From Bacillus smithii (GTDB lineage: Bacteria > Bacillota > Bacilli > Bacillales > DSM-4216), in NCBI RefSeq assembly GCF_001050115.1, contig NZ_CP012024.1, forward strand, positions 1,220,001-1,284,000: a stretch of DNA of 64,000 nt, read 5' to 3'. The number at the start of each line of letters is the position of its first letter. Positions within the stretch are counted from its first letter, which is position 1. The translations under genes were made by a program, and so were the position numbers. The notes below the pieces were generated by a model. That model was not told the origin of the DNA. It saw nothing but the letters and a program-made list of their open reading frames with translations, and did no database searches. Below, in pieces: positions 1 to 11,058 of the stretch.

Positions 1-299
1 AAGAACGTTTTCCCGACTTTCGTTTTATCCGCTGGCATGAGTATTCAGTGGATGTACTACCTGCAGGCGGTTCTAAAGCGGAAGGGATTAAAAAGTTGAT
101 CGCAAAGCTTGGCTTTCGTATTGAAGACGTTTATGCGTTCGGTGATGGATTGAATGATATCGAAATGCTTCAAACAGTAGGCACGGGCGTTGCCATGGGA
201 AATGCATTGCCTCCTGTAAAAAAACAAGCGGATATCGTCACGAAAGATGTGGCCGAGGATGGAATTTATGAAGGATTAAAAAGGTTGCAGCTTATTTAA
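1..299 (+). CDS. ykrA: HAD-superfamily (Cof-type) phosphatase, C-terminal part
   Basis: The gene runs in from outside the window; the frame is open from base 3 and gives about 98 C-terminal residues. The GDGLNDIEML segment is the last HAD motif, supplying the acidic residues that hold Mg2+, and the preceding lysine-rich stretch is typical of Cof-type sugar or nucleotide phosphatases. In B. subtilis ykrA sits beside the peptide deformylase gene ykrB, as here. The substrate cannot be told from this fragment. The family is certain; the exact orthology rests on gene order. Confidence 0.85.
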   Translation, partial: ERFPDFRFIRWHEYSVDVLPAGGSKAEGIKKLIAKLGFRIEDVYAFGDGLNDIEMLQTVGTGVAMGNALPPVKKQADIVTKDVAEDGIYEGLKRLQLI

Positions 300-341
300 A
301 TCATCTTTCCCAAACGGCGACTGACGTCGACCTCTAAAAAA

Positions 342-415
342 AGGTTGTACCCTTTCCATTTTGGCTATGGATGAAAAATGATCCGCAGTCTTCATGGAAA
401 GGGTTGGCCTTTTGA
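342..415 (+). terminator. terminator hairpin between ykrA and def
   Basis: An 11-bp perfect inverted repeat (arms 349-359 and 394-404) is flanked by an A-rich left side and a T-rich right side (CCTTTTG). It lies between two converging genes and could stop both. The loop is long, about 34 nt. Confidence 0.55.
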
Positions 416-481
416 CAATTTGACTGTTTTTCTAAACGGAAATTTCTTTTGATTTGAACAGTAACGATTGATCTTATTTTT

Positions 482-1036
482 TCAGCGCGTAATTGCTACT
501 GCATTGTCAATAGGTGCAAATGGATTTTCTTTATTAATATGATCGTAAAACATGATACCGTTAAGATGATCAATTTCATGCTGAAAAACAATTGCCGGTA
601 GACCTTTTAACCGTAATTTGATTTCATTTCCTTCCGAGTCATACCCTTTTACAGTCACTCTTGCATATCGAGGTACATAGCCCGGAATCGGTTTATCTAC
701 TGATAAACAGCCTTCTCCTGAAGCTAAATACGCTCTTTCCACTGAATGGCTTATAATTTTCGGATTAAAAAGCGCATAGCTGTAAAGTTTTTCATTTTCG
801 TCTTCCACATGGACAGCAATCATTCTTTTGGAAACGTTGATTTGCGGCGCTGCTAGTCCAATGCCTGGCCTTAATCCGTATCGTTCGGCGATTTCCGGAT
901 CTTGGCTATTTTTTAAATACTCGATTAAACTCTCTAGTATTTTTTTATCTTCATCGGACGGCGGCAGTGAAACTTCCTCAGCGACTTTTCGCAAAGTTGG
1001 GTGTCCATCACGAATGATATCTTTCATGGTTATCAT
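482..1036 (-). CDS. def: peptide deformylase
   Basis: Removes the N-formyl group from nascent proteins in the cytoplasm. At 184 aa it has the length of the B. subtilis DefB/YkrB type. All three motifs are present in order: GIGLAAPQ (58-65), EGCLS with the metal-binding cysteine (108-112) and QHEIDHLNG with the two histidines and catalytic glutamate (152-160). The start at MITM is supported by AAGGAGG seven bases upstream. It is transcribed toward ykrA and away from the pdh operon. A second deformylase near fmt, as in B. subtilis, would lie outside this window. Confidence 0.96.
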   Translation of the reverse strand: MITMKDIIRDGHPTLRKVAEEVSLPPSDEDKKILESLIEYLKNSQDPEIAERYGLRPGIGLAAPQINVSKRMIAVHVEDENEKLYSYALFNPKIISHSVERAYLASGEGCLSVDKPIPGYVPRYARVTVKGYDSEGNEIKLRLKGLPAIVFQHEIDHLNGIMFYDHINKENPFAPIDNAVAITR

Positions 1037-2765
<1,729 letters not shown>

Positions 2766-2768
2766 GCC

Positions 2769-3746
2769 ATGCCGCAAATGACAATGATCCAAGCCATCAA
2801 TGATGCGTTGCGTACGGAATTAAAGAATGATGAGAACGTTCTAGTTTTTGGTGAAGATGTCGGCGTAAATGGCGGGGTTTTCCGTGCGACAGAAGGCCTT
2901 CAAAAAGAATTTGGAGAGGAACGGGTATTTGATACACCGTTAGCGGAATCCGGAATAGGCGGTTTATCCATTGGGCTTGCTCTTCAAGGATTTCGTCCTG
3001 TTCCTGAAATCCAATTCTTTGGATTCGTCTATGAAGTAATGGATTCCCTGAGCGGACAAATGGCTCGTTATCGTTACCGTTCCGGCGGAAAATTTTCTAT
3101 GCCTATCACCGTTCGCGCTCCTTTCGGCGGAGGCGTTCATACACCAGAATTGCACGCAGACAGTTTAGAAGGGCTGGTAGCCCAACAACCTGGTCTGAAA
3201 GTGGTGATCCCTTCCACACCTTATGAAGCGAAAGGGCTCTTAATCTCAGCCATTCGTGATAATGATCCAGTCATATTCTTGGAACATATGAAATTGTATC
3301 GCTCTTTCCGTCAAGAAGTTCCTGAGGGTGAATATACGATTCCGCTTGGGAAAGCAGATGTGAAGCGTGAAGGAAAAGACATTTCCATCATCGCTTATGG
3401 AGCAATGGTACATGAAGCATTAAAAGCTGCTGAAGAACTAGAAAAAGAAGGATACTCTGCAGAAGTAGTTGATTTAAGAACGGTCAGCCCTCTTGATGTG
3501 GAAACGATAGTGGCTTCCGTTGAAAAGACAAATCGGGCGATTGTTGTTCAAGAGGCACAAAAACAAGCAGGTATAGCTGCAAATGTTGTAGCGGAAATTA
3601 ATGAAAGAGCTATTCTCAGCTTGGAAGCTCCTGTTCTTCGTGTAACTGCTCCGGATACTGTATATCCTTTTTCACAAGCCGAATCGGTATGGTTGCCGAA
3701 CTTTAAAGACATTGTCGAAACTGCTAAAAAAGTGCTCGAATTTTAA
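2769..3746 (+). CDS. pdhB: pyruvate dehydrogenase E1 component, beta subunit
   Basis: Beta chain of the alpha2-beta2 E1 enzyme. The 325-aa length is typical, with the FGEDVG and FRATEGLQ N-terminal segments and a transketolase C-terminal domain (about residues 200-320, containing DLRTVSPLD). AAGGAG inside the end of pdhA serves as its SD, so the two subunits are probably made in a coupled ratio. No abnormality seen. Confidence 0.96.
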   Translation: MPQMTMIQAINDALRTELKNDENVLVFGEDVGVNGGVFRATEGLQKEFGEERVFDTPLAESGIGGLSIGLALQGFRPVPEIQFFGFVYEVMDSLSGQMARYRYRSGGKFSMPITVRAPFGGGVHTPELHADSLEGLVAQQPGLKVVIPSTPYEAKGLLISAIRDNDPVIFLEHMKLYRSFRQEVPEGEYTIPLGKADVKREGKDISIIAYGAMVHEALKAAEELEKEGYSAEVVDLRTVSPLDVETIVASVEKTNRAIVVQEAQKQAGIAANVVAEINERAILSLEAPVLRVTAPDTVYPFSQAESVWLPNFKDIVETAKKVLEF

Positions 3747-3820
3747 TGGATGACCGTTATGAGGATGGGTTATGCTCCCCTCTTTTACGGAACTAGACAA
3801 TTTTTAGGAGGGTGAATACA

Positions 3821-5125
3821 TTGGCATTTCAATTTAAATTACCGGATATTGGTGAAGGGATTCACGAAGGTGAAATCGTTAAATGGTATGTGAAACCTGG
3901 AGATAAAGTAAGTGAAGACGACGTACTTTGTGAAGTGCAAAACGACAAAGCAGTGGTTGAAATTCCTTCTCCGGTGGATGGAACGGTAAAAGAAATCCTT
4001 GTTGAAGAAGGAAATGTTGCGGTTGTTGGAGATGTATTAATCACATTTGATGCGGAAGGTTACAGCGATGACAATGCCGCAGAAGAAAATCAAGGATCAA
4101 AAGAAGAAACTCCTGCCGAAAAATCTCAAAACGTACAAGAAGCAGCAGCAAAACAAGAGGCTCCTCAGCCTGCTGGCCAACCTGAAAAAGTGGATTCCGA
4201 TCGTCGTGTAATCGCGATGCCATCCGTTCGTAAATATGCTCGTGAAAAAGGCGTGGATATTCGTCAAGTAACTGGTTCCGGTAAAAATGGACGCGTATTG
4301 AAAGAAGATATCGATCAATTCTTAAGCGGAGGAGCACAACCTGCAGTTTCAGAACAAACGACAACAGAAGAAAAAGCTGTCGAAGCAGCCGCTCCTGCCC
4401 AAACCGTCGTTTTGGAAGGAGAATTCCCTGAAACTCGCGAAAAAATGAGTGGAATTCGCAAGGCGATTGCAAAAGCGATGGTTAATTCCAAACATACTGC
4501 TCCACATGTGACTTTAATGGATGAGGTAGATGTAACCAAACTTGTTGCTCACCGCAAAAAATTCAAGGAAGTGGCAGCTGAAAAGAATATCAAGCTTACA
4601 TTCCTTCCATATGTAGTTAAAGCACTCGTGAGCACATTGCGTGAATTTCCAGCTTTAAATACATCTCTTGACGATGAAGCAGGGGAAATCATCCATAAAC
4701 ATTATTACAATATCGGTATTGCAGCTGATACAGAACGCGGCTTGCTTGTCCCGGTTGTAAAACATGCGGATCGTAAATCGATATTTGCTATTTCTGCTGA
4801 AATACAAGAACTTGCTACAAAAGCCCGTGAAGGAAAACTTTCTCCAGATGAAATGAGAGGAGCCTCTTGCACAATCACGAATATCGGTTCTGCTGGAGGA
4901 CAATGGTTTACGCCTGTTATCAATCATCCAGAAGTAGCTATTTTAGGAATTGGAAGAATTTCTGAAAAACCTGTAGTTAAAAATGGTGAAATTGTAGCCG
5001 CACCTGTGTTAGCATTATCATTGAGCTTCGATCATCGTATGATTGATGGAGCTACCGCTCAATATGCGCTGAATCATCTGAAGCGTCTATTGAACGATCC
5101 AGAATTATTACTAATGGAGGCGTAA
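3821..5125 (+). CDS. pdhC: dihydrolipoyl acetyltransferase, E2 of pyruvate dehydrogenase
   Basis: Core of the complex: carries the acetyl group from E1 on a lipoyl arm and passes it to CoA. Domains in order: one lipoyl domain with the modified lysine in QNDKAVVE (K43), a Glu/Ala/Pro-rich linker, a peripheral-subunit-binding domain (about 132-163, [13 protein letters not shown]), a second linker, and the catalytic domain ending with the HRMIDG motif (H405). I start at TTG 3821 behind AGGAGGGTG, giving [13 protein letters not shown]; an upstream in-frame GTG at 3812 lies inside that SD. 434 aa. The 74-bp gap after pdhB has a small hairpin and could hold an internal promoter, as reported for B. 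subtilis pdhC. Confidence 0.95.
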   Translation: MAFQFKLPDIGEGIHEGEIVKWYVKPGDKVSEDDVLCEVQNDKAVVEIPSPVDGTVKEILVEEGNVAVVGDVLITFDAEGYSDDNAAEENQGSKEETPAEKSQNVQEAAAKQEAPQPAGQPEKVDSDRRVIAMPSVRKYAREKGVDIRQVTGSGKNGRVLKEDIDQFLSGGAQPAVSEQTTTEEKAVEAAAPAQTVVLEGEFPETREKMSGIRKAIAKAMVNSKHTAPHVTLMDEVDVTKLVAHRKKFKEVAAEKNIKLTFLPYVVKALVSTLREFPALNTSLDDEAGEIIHKHYYNIGIAADTERGLLVPVVKHADRKSIFAISAEIQELATKAREGKLSPDEMRGASCTITNIGSAGGQWFTPVINHPEVAILGIGRISEKPVVKNGEIVAAPVLALSLSFDHRMIDGATAQYALNHLKRLLNDPELLLMEA

Positions 5126-5130
5126 TCAAA

Positions 5131-6540
5131 ATGGTAGTAGGAGATTTCCCAATCGAAACAGACACTATTGTCATCGGCGCAGGTCCTGGGGGGTACGTCG
5201 CTGCAATCCGCGCTGCTCAATTAGGGCAAAAAGTAACCATCGTTGAGAAAGAGCATGTCGGGGGCGTATGTTTAAACGTCGGCTGTATTCCTTCAAAAGC
5301 GCTGATTTCAGCCAGCCACCGTTATCATGATGCGCTGCATTCCGATTCTCTTGGAATTAAAGCGGAAAATGTGACAGTTGACTTTTCCAAAGTACAATCT
5401 TGGAAGGGAAGCGTTGTCAAAAAATTAACGGGCGGCGTTTCAACCCTTTTAAAAGCAAATAAGGTTGAGATTGTAAAAGGTGAAGTGTATTTTGTCGATG
5501 CGCACACTGTTCGGGTGATGGACGAGAAATCAGCCCAAACATATACATTTAAAAATGCGATTATCGCAACAGGTTCTCGTCCGATCGAAATTCCGGCTTT
5601 CAAATTTTCAAAACGCGTGTTAAATTCTACTGGAGCCCTTGCACTTGAAGAAGTTCCTGAAAAATTGGTTGTCATCGGCGGAGGATACATCGGAACGGAA
5701 CTTGGAAACGCATTTGCCAACTTTGGAACAAAAGTGACGATTCTTGAAGGCGGCGACGAAATTCTTCCTAATTTCGAAAAACAAATGTCTTCCATTGTCA
5801 AACGCAATTTGAAGAAAAAAGGTGCTGAAATTTTTACAAATGCGTTGGCAAAAGGTGTCGAAGAAAAAGAAGATGGCGTCGTAGTTACGTATGAAGTAAA
5901 GGGAGAAGAAAAAACGATAGAAGCTGATTACGTACTTGTAACAGTGGGCCGCAGACCTAATACGGATGAATTAGGACTTGAGCAAGTCGGCATTGAATTA
6001 ACAGAAAAAGGTCTTATCAAAATTGACAAACAATGTCGTACTAATGTTCCAAACATTTATGCTATCGGAGATATCGTTCCGGGGCCACAGCTTGCACATA
6101 AAGCTTCTTATGAAGGAAAAATAGCAGCTGCAGCTATTGCTGGACAGCCGGATGAAATTGACTACTTAGCTATTCCTGCAGTTGTATTCTCGGATCCCGA
6201 ACTAGCAACAGTAGGATATACTGAACAACAAGCGAAAGACGAAGGAATCGAAATTGTGGCCGCTAAATTCCCGTTTGCAGCAAATGGACGGGCTCTGTCG
6301 CTTGACAGCACGGATGGATTCTTGAAATTAATTACCCGCAAAGAAGACGGTCTTGTCATTGGTGCTCAAATTGCGGGACCTGGAGCTTCGGATATGATTG
6401 CTGAATTAGGATTGGCGATTGAAGCTGGTGTAACAGCAGAAGATATTGCCATGACTATTCACGCTCACCCGACATTAGGGGAAATTACGATGGAAGCTGC
6501 AGAAGTGGCTTTAGGCACACCAATTCATATTGTCAGATAA
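5131..6540 (+). CDS. pdhD: dihydrolipoamide dehydrogenase, E3
   Basis: Flavoprotein that re-oxidises the dihydrolipoyl arm with NAD+. The 469-aa sequence shows the FAD-binding GAGPGG (16-21), the redox disulfide CLNVGC (C47, C52), a central NAD-binding GGGYIG, and the C-terminal HAHPTLGE catalytic histidine region (about 444-451). It starts six bases after pdhC. The E3 may also serve other 2-oxo acid dehydrogenases of the cell. Last gene of the operon, followed by a strong terminator. Confidence 0.97.
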   Translation: MVVGDFPIETDTIVIGAGPGGYVAAIRAAQLGQKVTIVEKEHVGGVCLNVGCIPSKALISASHRYHDALHSDSLGIKAENVTVDFSKVQSWKGSVVKKLTGGVSTLLKANKVEIVKGEVYFVDAHTVRVMDEKSAQTYTFKNAIIATGSRPIEIPAFKFSKRVLNSTGALALEEVPEKLVVIGGGYIGTELGNAFANFGTKVTILEGGDEILPNFEKQMSSIVKRNLKKKGAEIFTNALAKGVEEKEDGVVVTYEVKGEEKTIEADYVLVTVGRRPNTDELGLEQVGIELTEKGLIKIDKQCRTNVPNIYAIGDIVPGPQLAHKASYEGKIAAAAIAGQPDEIDYLAIPAVVFSDPELATVGYTEQQAKDEGIEIVAAKFPFAANGRALSLDSTDGFLKLITRKEDGLVIGAQIAGPGASDMIAELGLAIEAGVTAEDIAMTIHAHPTLGEITMEAAEVALGTPIHIVR

Positions 6541-6552
6541 CCTGTTCGGATA

Positions 6553-6596
6553 AACCCTTAGCACGGTTCAATGTGCTGAGGGTTTTCTCTTTTTTC
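6553..6596 (+). terminator. terminator of the pdh operon
   Basis: Perfect 12-bp stem (6553-6564 with 6573-6584), eight-base loop, then a T-rich run. Classical Rho-independent terminator 12 bases after pdhD. Confidence 0.93.
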
Positions 6597-6695
6597 TAGA
6601 GGTTTTAATGAAATATCGTTTTTCCGTTCATATAATAAAGTAATACAGTCGAGAGGGCGTAAGTATCAGTATGTAACAGAAAAGAGTGGACGAAC

Positions 6696-6953
6696 ATGGC
6701 ATTTTATTTCGTTTTTTTGCTGCAATTAATCATTTGGAGCGGTTACATGTTAGCGGCATGGTTGTCTGAAGGTGACCGTGCTCGCTTTCAATGGTTGATG
6801 TTTTTGGTTTTTCTCTATTTGGGGATTTTAGTGGCGAAAAAATTTATTCCTTCCAATAAGAATGTGATATTAGTTACAATCTCTAGTCTAACGGCATTTG
6901 TGCTTATCCAATATGCTCTGGATATAGTGTTTCAAACTCCTTTTACACTATGA
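6696..6953 (+). CDS. small membrane protein of unknown function
   Basis: 85 aa with three hydrophobic stretches that could each cross the membrane (about residues 5-22, 33-47 and 57-76), the second and third separated by a short basic/polar loop (AKKFIPSNKN). I do not recognise the family. It lies where B. subtilis has slp but has no lipobox, so it is not an Slp lipoprotein. The SD (AAGAGTGG) is moderate. A TATAAT at 6631-6636 lies about 60 bases upstream without a clear -35. Confidence 0.6.
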   Translation: MAFYFVFLLQLIIWSGYMLAAWLSEGDRARFQWLMFLVFLYLGILVAKKFIPSNKNVILVTISSLTAFVLIQYALDIVFQTPFTL

Positions 6954-6985
6954 AACACATAAAGGGTCTACACATTTATTTTTAA

Positions 6986-6996
6986 TGTGACATACA
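6986..6996 (+). promoter_or_regulatory. CcpN operator, distal box
   Basis: The 11-mer TGTGACATACA fits the published CcpN consensus TRTGHYATAYW at every position. It lies upstream of the SR1 -35, 32 bp (about three helical turns) from a second box, the two-site arrangement known at B. subtilis sr1. Confidence 0.8.
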
Positions 6997-7004
6997 AAAT
7001 AGGC

Positions 7005-7033
7005 TTGAAAAAATAAATGTGTTATATTATTAT
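7005..7033 (+). promoter_or_regulatory. SR1 promoter with proximal CcpN box
   Basis: TTGAAA (7005-7010), a 17-base spacer and TATTAT (7028-7033) form a good sigma-A promoter. A second full match to TRTGHYATAYW, TGTGTTATATT at 7018-7028, overlaps the -10, where bound CcpN would block or lock RNA polymerase. In B. subtilis CcpN represses sr1, gapB and pckA under glycolytic conditions; the same control is inferred here. Confidence 0.8.
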
Positions 7034-7084
7034 AGATACATAGAGATGAACCGATTACAAACTTACACGAAAGGAAGTTGGAAG

Positions 7085-7201
7085 ATGGGGACCATTGTTT
7101 GCAAGTCCTGCCTCTCAACCATTGATCATTTTGAAGATGAAAAAGTAACCGTTTTATATTCTGATTGTGGCTGCAACGAAGAAGAAGAATTGGACGACTA
7201 A
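7085..7201 (+). CDS. sr1P: SR1P, GapA-binding peptide
   Basis: 38-aa peptide beginning MGTIVCKSC and containing HFEDEKVTVLY, which I recognise as the core of B. subtilis SR1P (39 aa). Cysteines C6, C9, C28 and C30 suggest metal binding. In B. subtilis SR1P binds glyceraldehyde-3-phosphate dehydrogenase GapA, stabilises gapA operon mRNA and promotes the GapA-RNase J1 interaction. I place the start at ATG 7085, nine bases after AAAGGA. The open frame continues upstream to 7019, but that would begin upstream of the predicted RNA start. Confidence 0.85.
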   Translation: MGTIVCKSCLSTIDHFEDEKVTVLYSDCGCNEEEELDD

Positions 7202-7268
7202 GTCATATTCCCTTCTAATTTCAGTTTTTCATTCATTTATCATCATCACCTTTACTTTCACATAGAAT

Positions 7269-7299
7269 GCCCGGCATATTTTATGCTGGCTTTTTTTTT
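7269..7299 (+). terminator. SR1 terminator
   Basis: GC-rich hairpin (arms 7269-7278 and 7282-7290) directly followed by nine T residues. Confidence 0.88.
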
Positions 7300-7869
7300 G
7301 CCCATTTTTCTGCTATGTGTGGAAATTGCTTTGGCTGAAATGCTTTAACACAGTCTGCCGACCTAATTTTAAAAAGAAAACGTTTATGACTATGGTACGA
7401 CCTAACGCTATTTACAAATTTCACTATACATTTTTCCCAGTCAAGCTAAGAGGTTAAGCTGATGGTGCCGGCGAATTTTAAATCAACGATACAATAGATG
7501 AGAGAAATGTAGACAGGAACGTCATTTTTCATCTGTTCAAACAGAAACGAACTGAAGTGAAAACGATCGATTGGAAAAATAGATTTCTTTAAGTATGGGA
7601 GTTTTTAAAGGGGGGTGTTTTTCAAAAAAACGGAAGGCATTTCACCTTCCGTTTTTGAACGCTGATCATTCAGAAAGGAAATGAATGGACTTTCACAATA
7701 GTCGTCATCCAATACCGAAATTTATCTTTTTCGGGGTCCATTGTCGCATAAAGCAGCTATCGTTTTGACGTTATTTACGAATTATTATGCTGCTGTCTAA
7801 TTGGCGGCTGTGTAATAAATAGCCGTTTTTCGGTAAAGTGAAGGTCCATTTGAAACTGAGAAATTGAAT
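7300..7869. other. gene-free stretch between SR1 and speA
   Basis: About 570 bases with no ORF I can support. It contains the strong hairpin at 7621-7659 and a smaller one at 7806-7832 (CGGCT/AGCCG followed by five T on the plus strand). The plus strand before 7621 has a TACAAT at 7490 but no convincing -35. Confidence 0.55.
7621..7659. terminator. orphan bidirectional terminator
   Basis: Perfect inverted repeat (arms about 7626-7637 and 7645-7656) with A-run before and T-run after, so it works in either direction. The nearest plus-strand gene, SR1, already has its own terminator 320 bases upstream. The speA 3' end lies 210 bases away on the minus strand and may use it. Confidence 0.8.
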
Positions 7870-9339
7870 CTAGCGTATAGCTTCGAATTCTTTGATGACT
7901 CTTAATGTTTTTAATTCCGGGTCTTCCGGGCCTTGGACAGGCAACCCCGCTTCCATGTTTTTTCGAATATAGGCTAAATTTTCTTCTGTAATAATTTCTC
8001 CGGGTATGAAAATAGGAATACCTGGAGGATAGACCATCACAAATTCAGCTATGATCCTACCGGCTGATTTTTCAAAAGGAATGATTTCTGTCTCCGCGTA
8101 AAAAGCATCCCTAGGGGTTAGGGCAAGATGGGGAATATCCGGCAGTAATACTTCTATATGCTTTTCTTCCGCATCATGTTGAAACGTTTCGGATAAATGT
8201 TTGAGCGCATTGACTAATATGGTTCCTTCTTTTTCTGTATCGCCGGGTGTAATGATGCAAAGGATGTTATATAAATCGGATAGCTCCACTTCAATTTGAT
8301 AAACCTCACGAAGCCATTTTTCGGCATCATGTCCGGTGATTCCTAAATCTTTTACGGAAATAGTCAGTTTTGTCGGGTCGTAATCAAAAACAGCTTCTGA
8401 GTCGAGAATTTCTTCGCCTACACAATACAAATATGGAATTTCATTTATTTGTTTACGAATGTTTTCTGCTAATGCGATCGTTCGGTCTAAAAGTTCTTTT
8501 CCTTCGGTCGCAAGACGTTTCCGTGCGACATCCAATGAAGCGAGCAGCAAATAAGAAGTTGACGTTGTCGTCAACATGCTCATGATCGATTGGACTTTAT
8601 TAACGGAGACTAAACCTTCCCGAATGTTTAAGATCGAGCTTTGTGTCAAAGAACCGCCTAATTTGTGGACGCTCGTAGCTGCAAGATCTGCCCCGGCTTG
8701 CATGGCCGAAATAGGTAAATCGTCATGAAAATGAATGTGGGCGCCATGGGCTTCATCCACTAAAACGGGAACGTTGTAAGAATGGGCAATCTCTACAATT
8801 TTCTTTAAGTCTCCGGAAACGCCGAAATAAGTAGGATTTATGACTAAAACCCCTTTAGCGTCTGGGTGTTGTTTTAACGCTTTTTCCACTGCATCGGCAG
8901 TAATACCGTGTGAAATACCGAGACGGCCATCAATTTCCGGGTGGATAAAGATCGGAACAGCACCGGAAAAAATGATAGCGGACATGATAGATTTATGAAC
9001 GTTTCTAGGAATGATGATTTTATCGCCAGGTCCACAAACGCTCATGACCATTGCCATAATGGCGCCGCTTGTTCCTTGAACGGAAAAAAAGGAATAGTCT
9101 GCTCCGAATGCTTCGGCTGCCAACTTTTGCGCCTGATGAATCACGCCTTTTGGATTATGGAGGTCATCAAGTGGAGCAATATTAATCAAATCAATGGATA
9201 ACGCATTTTCGCCGATAAATTCTCTGAATTTCGGATCCATTCCCGCTCCTTTCTTATGGCCGGGAATATGGAACTGTACAGGATTTTTTTTGGCATGCTG
9301 GACTAATGATGTAAACAATGGTGTATCAAACTGGGACAA
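7870..9339 (-). CDS. speA: arginine decarboxylase (PLP, fold type I)
   Basis: Converts arginine to agmatine, the first step of polyamine synthesis in Bacillus. The 489-aa sequence has the conserved opening VQFHIPGHKKGAGMD, the PLP-lysine region SVHKLGGSLTQSS (near residue 225), the Orn/Lys/Arg decarboxylase C-terminal domain (YPPGIPIFIPGE) and matches B. subtilis SpeA (490 aa) closely. I start at TTG 9339 (MSQFDTPL), nine bases after GAGGTG; the GTG at 9351 has no SD. In B. subtilis speA is also next to SR1. Lysine decarboxylase activity cannot be excluded from sequence alone. Confidence 0.93.
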   Translation of the reverse strand: MSQFDTPLFTSLVQHAKKNPVQFHIPGHKKGAGMDPKFREFIGENALSIDLINIAPLDDLHNPKGVIHQAQKLAAEAFGADYSFFSVQGTSGAIMAMVMSVCGPGDKIIIPRNVHKSIMSAIIFSGAVPIFIHPEIDGRLGISHGITADAVEKALKQHPDAKGVLVINPTYFGVSGDLKKIVEIAHSYNVPVLVDEAHGAHIHFHDDLPISAMQAGADLAATSVHKLGGSLTQSSILNIREGLVSVNKVQSIMSMLTTTSTSYLLLASLDVARKRLATEGKELLDRTIALAENIRKQINEIPYLYCVGEEILDSEAVFDYDPTKLTISVKDLGITGHDAEKWLREVYQIEVELSDLYNILCIITPGDTEKEGTILVNALKHLSETFQHDAEEKHIEVLLPDIPHLALTPRDAFYAETEIIPFEKSAGRIIAEFVMVYPPGIPIFIPGEIITEENLAYIRKNMEAGLPVQGPEDPELKTLRVIKEFEAIR

Positions 9340-9487
9340 TTCAACAATCACCTCTTCATGTAAGCTAAAACAAATGAATTATAGCATGGGAGTTGGGATT
9401 TTCCTAGTTTTATTTGTAACCAATTGTGAAAAGAAAAAGGACTTTGAAGGGTCAAAGTAGAATAAATAAGAGTCGGGAGGGATTAAC

Positions 9488-10447
9488 TTGAATTGGGAAA
9501 CTCGTGTAACAAAATTGTTAGGGATTCAATACCCGATTATACAAGGCGGATTAGCCCATCTTGCCTATTCTGAACTGGCAGCCGCCGTTTCTAATGCTGG
9601 TGGATTAGGTCAAATTACGGCCATGTCGTTAGAAAAACCGGAAGATTTACGGGAGGAAATTCGGAAGGTAAGAGGATTAACTGATAAACCATTTGGAGTC
9701 AATTTTGCGATTGGGCAGCACAATCGTTCTTTTTCACATTTTTTGGAGGTCGCTGTAGAGGAAAAAGTGCCGGTCATCACCATGACAGGCGGCAATCCTG
9801 CTCCTATTTTCGATCAGCTTAAGGGAGTAGATGTGATTAAGCTGGTCTTAGTAGCGGCTGTACGACAGGCGCAGAAAGCGGAAGAACTTGGCGCCGATGC
9901 AGTTATGGTCGTCGGCCAAGAAGGTGGAGGGCATTTAGGAAAGAATGACATCGGAACATTCGTATTGACGCCAAAAGTAGTTGACAACGTCAGCATCCCG
10001 GTCATTGCGTCAGGTGGAATTGGCGATGGCAGAGGGCTTATGGCTGCTCTCAGTCTTGGAGCTGAAGGGATTGAAATGGGTACAAGGTTTATCGCGACAA
10101 AAGAATGCGTCCATGCCTCCGAATTATATAAGAACTATCTTATTCAAGGGACTGAAAATGACACAGTAGTGATTAAACGAACTTTAGGCGCGCCTGGAAG
10201 AGCCATTAAAAACAGCTGGACAGAAAAAATTTTAGAAATCGAAAAACAAAATGGGGGCTATGAACAGCTGAAAGATTACATAAGCGGTGAAGCCAATAAG
10301 CGTTTTATATATGAAGGAAAAGCGGATTCCGGCTTTGCTTGGGCCGGGCAAGTGATGGGATTGATCAAGGACGTTCCGTCTGTCAAAGAGTTAATAGAAA
10401 GAATGATTGGAGAGGCGGAGGACATTCGCCGAAAATGGGCATACTAA
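9488..10447 (+). CDS. FMN-dependent nitronate monooxygenase / FabK-like oxidoreductase
   Basis: 319-aa TIM-barrel flavoprotein of the 2-nitropropane dioxygenase family. Motifs seen: PIIQGGLAHLAYSELAAAVSNAGGLGQI at the N-terminus, GQEGGGHLG near residue 140, and the phosphate-binding ASGGIGDGRG followed by GAEGIEMGTRFIAT. The family oxidises alkyl nitronates; related members are enoyl-ACP reductases (FabK), and sequence alone does not separate them. TTG start behind GGGAGGG. B. subtilis has no such gene at this place, so it is an insertion in the conserved order. Its substrate here is unknown. Confidence 0.88.
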   Translation: MNWETRVTKLLGIQYPIIQGGLAHLAYSELAAAVSNAGGLGQITAMSLEKPEDLREEIRKVRGLTDKPFGVNFAIGQHNRSFSHFLEVAVEEKVPVITMTGGNPAPIFDQLKGVDVIKLVLVAAVRQAQKAEELGADAVMVVGQEGGGHLGKNDIGTFVLTPKVVDNVSIPVIASGGIGDGRGLMAALSLGAEGIEMGTRFIATKECVHASELYKNYLIQGTENDTVVIKRTLGAPGRAIKNSWTEKILEIEKQNGGYEQLKDYISGEANKRFIYEGKADSGFAWAGQVMGLIKDVPSVKELIERMIGEAEDIRRKWAY

Positions 10448-10480
10448 AGTTAGCAAAACAGAATAAGCAGGTGGAATAAT

Positions 10481-10762
10481 ATGAAGGAATATTCTTATCC
10501 GTTTTCATTTGATTGGTCCACTCAGGAAGTCATCGATGTGATCAAATTTTTTCGAGCTATTGAAGAAGCTTATGAGAAGGGAATTGAACGAGAAGAGCTG
10601 ATGGCTGCTTATCGCCGCTTTAAAGAAATCGTTCCGAGCAAATCGGAAGAAAAAAAGCTTTGCAACGAATTTGAAGAATCGAGCGGCTATTCTTCTTATC
10701 ACGTCGTCAAAAAAATGAAAGCTTTAAAACCGGGCGATAAGGTGTACATGGACCAAAAGTAG
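10481..10762 (+). CDS. yktA: UPF0223 family protein YktA
   Basis: 93-aa soluble protein. The segments [30 protein letters not shown] and [17 protein letters not shown] are the family signature found across Bacillaceae. Function is unknown. It follows the FMN oxidoreductase by 33 bases with SD AGCAGGTGG and is probably co-transcribed with it; the hairpin at 10773 ends the unit. Confidence 0.92.
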   Translation: MKEYSYPFSFDWSTQEVIDVIKFFRAIEEAYEKGIEREELMAAYRRFKEIVPSKSEEKKLCNEFEESSGYSSYHVVKKMKALKPGDKVYMDQK

Positions 10763-10772
10763 TCATAACAAT

Positions 10773-10837
10773 AGGGCTAGGCGTCCATTCTACCGTTTTA
10801 GATCCTGCAACTTTGGTAGAAGGGGCTTAGCCCTTTG
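10773..10837. terminator. two-step hairpin after yktA
   Basis: Outer arms AGGGCTA/TAGCCCT (10773-10779, 10828-10834) enclose inner arms TTCTACC/GGTAGAA (10788-10794, 10815-10821), then CCTTTG. Likely terminator, though the T-run is short. Confidence 0.6.
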
Positions 10838-11058
10838 TAGTGATGTTAAACCTATCGATCATGAGGTGTTTGTCCATCTTAGGGGATTTGAAAGGAATCA
10901 TTGAAAACTTTTGCGTGATGGGGTCTCCTTTTTTCTCGTCTGAAATAAACAGATTTACCGCAACATCATTATGTAAACCACGTTTTCTTATATCAGAATA
11001 AGCAATTTTTTTATTTTAGCTAAAGCCGAACAATCCTGTTTTCTACGGATGCGGCACA

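Larger units (their letters stand above)
7040..7299 (+). ncRNA. sr1: SR1-like dual-function regulatory RNA
   Basis: A short transcription unit bounded by its own promoter (start expected near 7040) and a Rho-independent terminator at 7269-7299, containing only the SR1P reading frame. In B. subtilis SR1 lies at the same place, between pdhD and speA. There it base-pairs with ahrC mRNA (arginine catabolism activator) and encodes SR1P. About 260 nt here against about 205 nt in B. subtilis. I could not check pairing with ahrC, which is outside the window. Confidence 0.78.

Noticed and set aside
7019-7084. Longer N-terminus for SR1P (60 aa)
   Set aside because: It would begin in the -10 region, before the predicted transcription start, and B. 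subtilis SR1P starts at MGTIVC.
10830-11015. 62-codon open frame on the minus strand downstream of yktB (contains KRGLHNDVAVNLFISDEKKGDP)
   Set aside because: It has no ATG, GTG or TTG before its middle and no SD, and its stop lies inside the yktA terminator hairpin. Could be a gene remnant, but an open frame of this size is not rare by chance.
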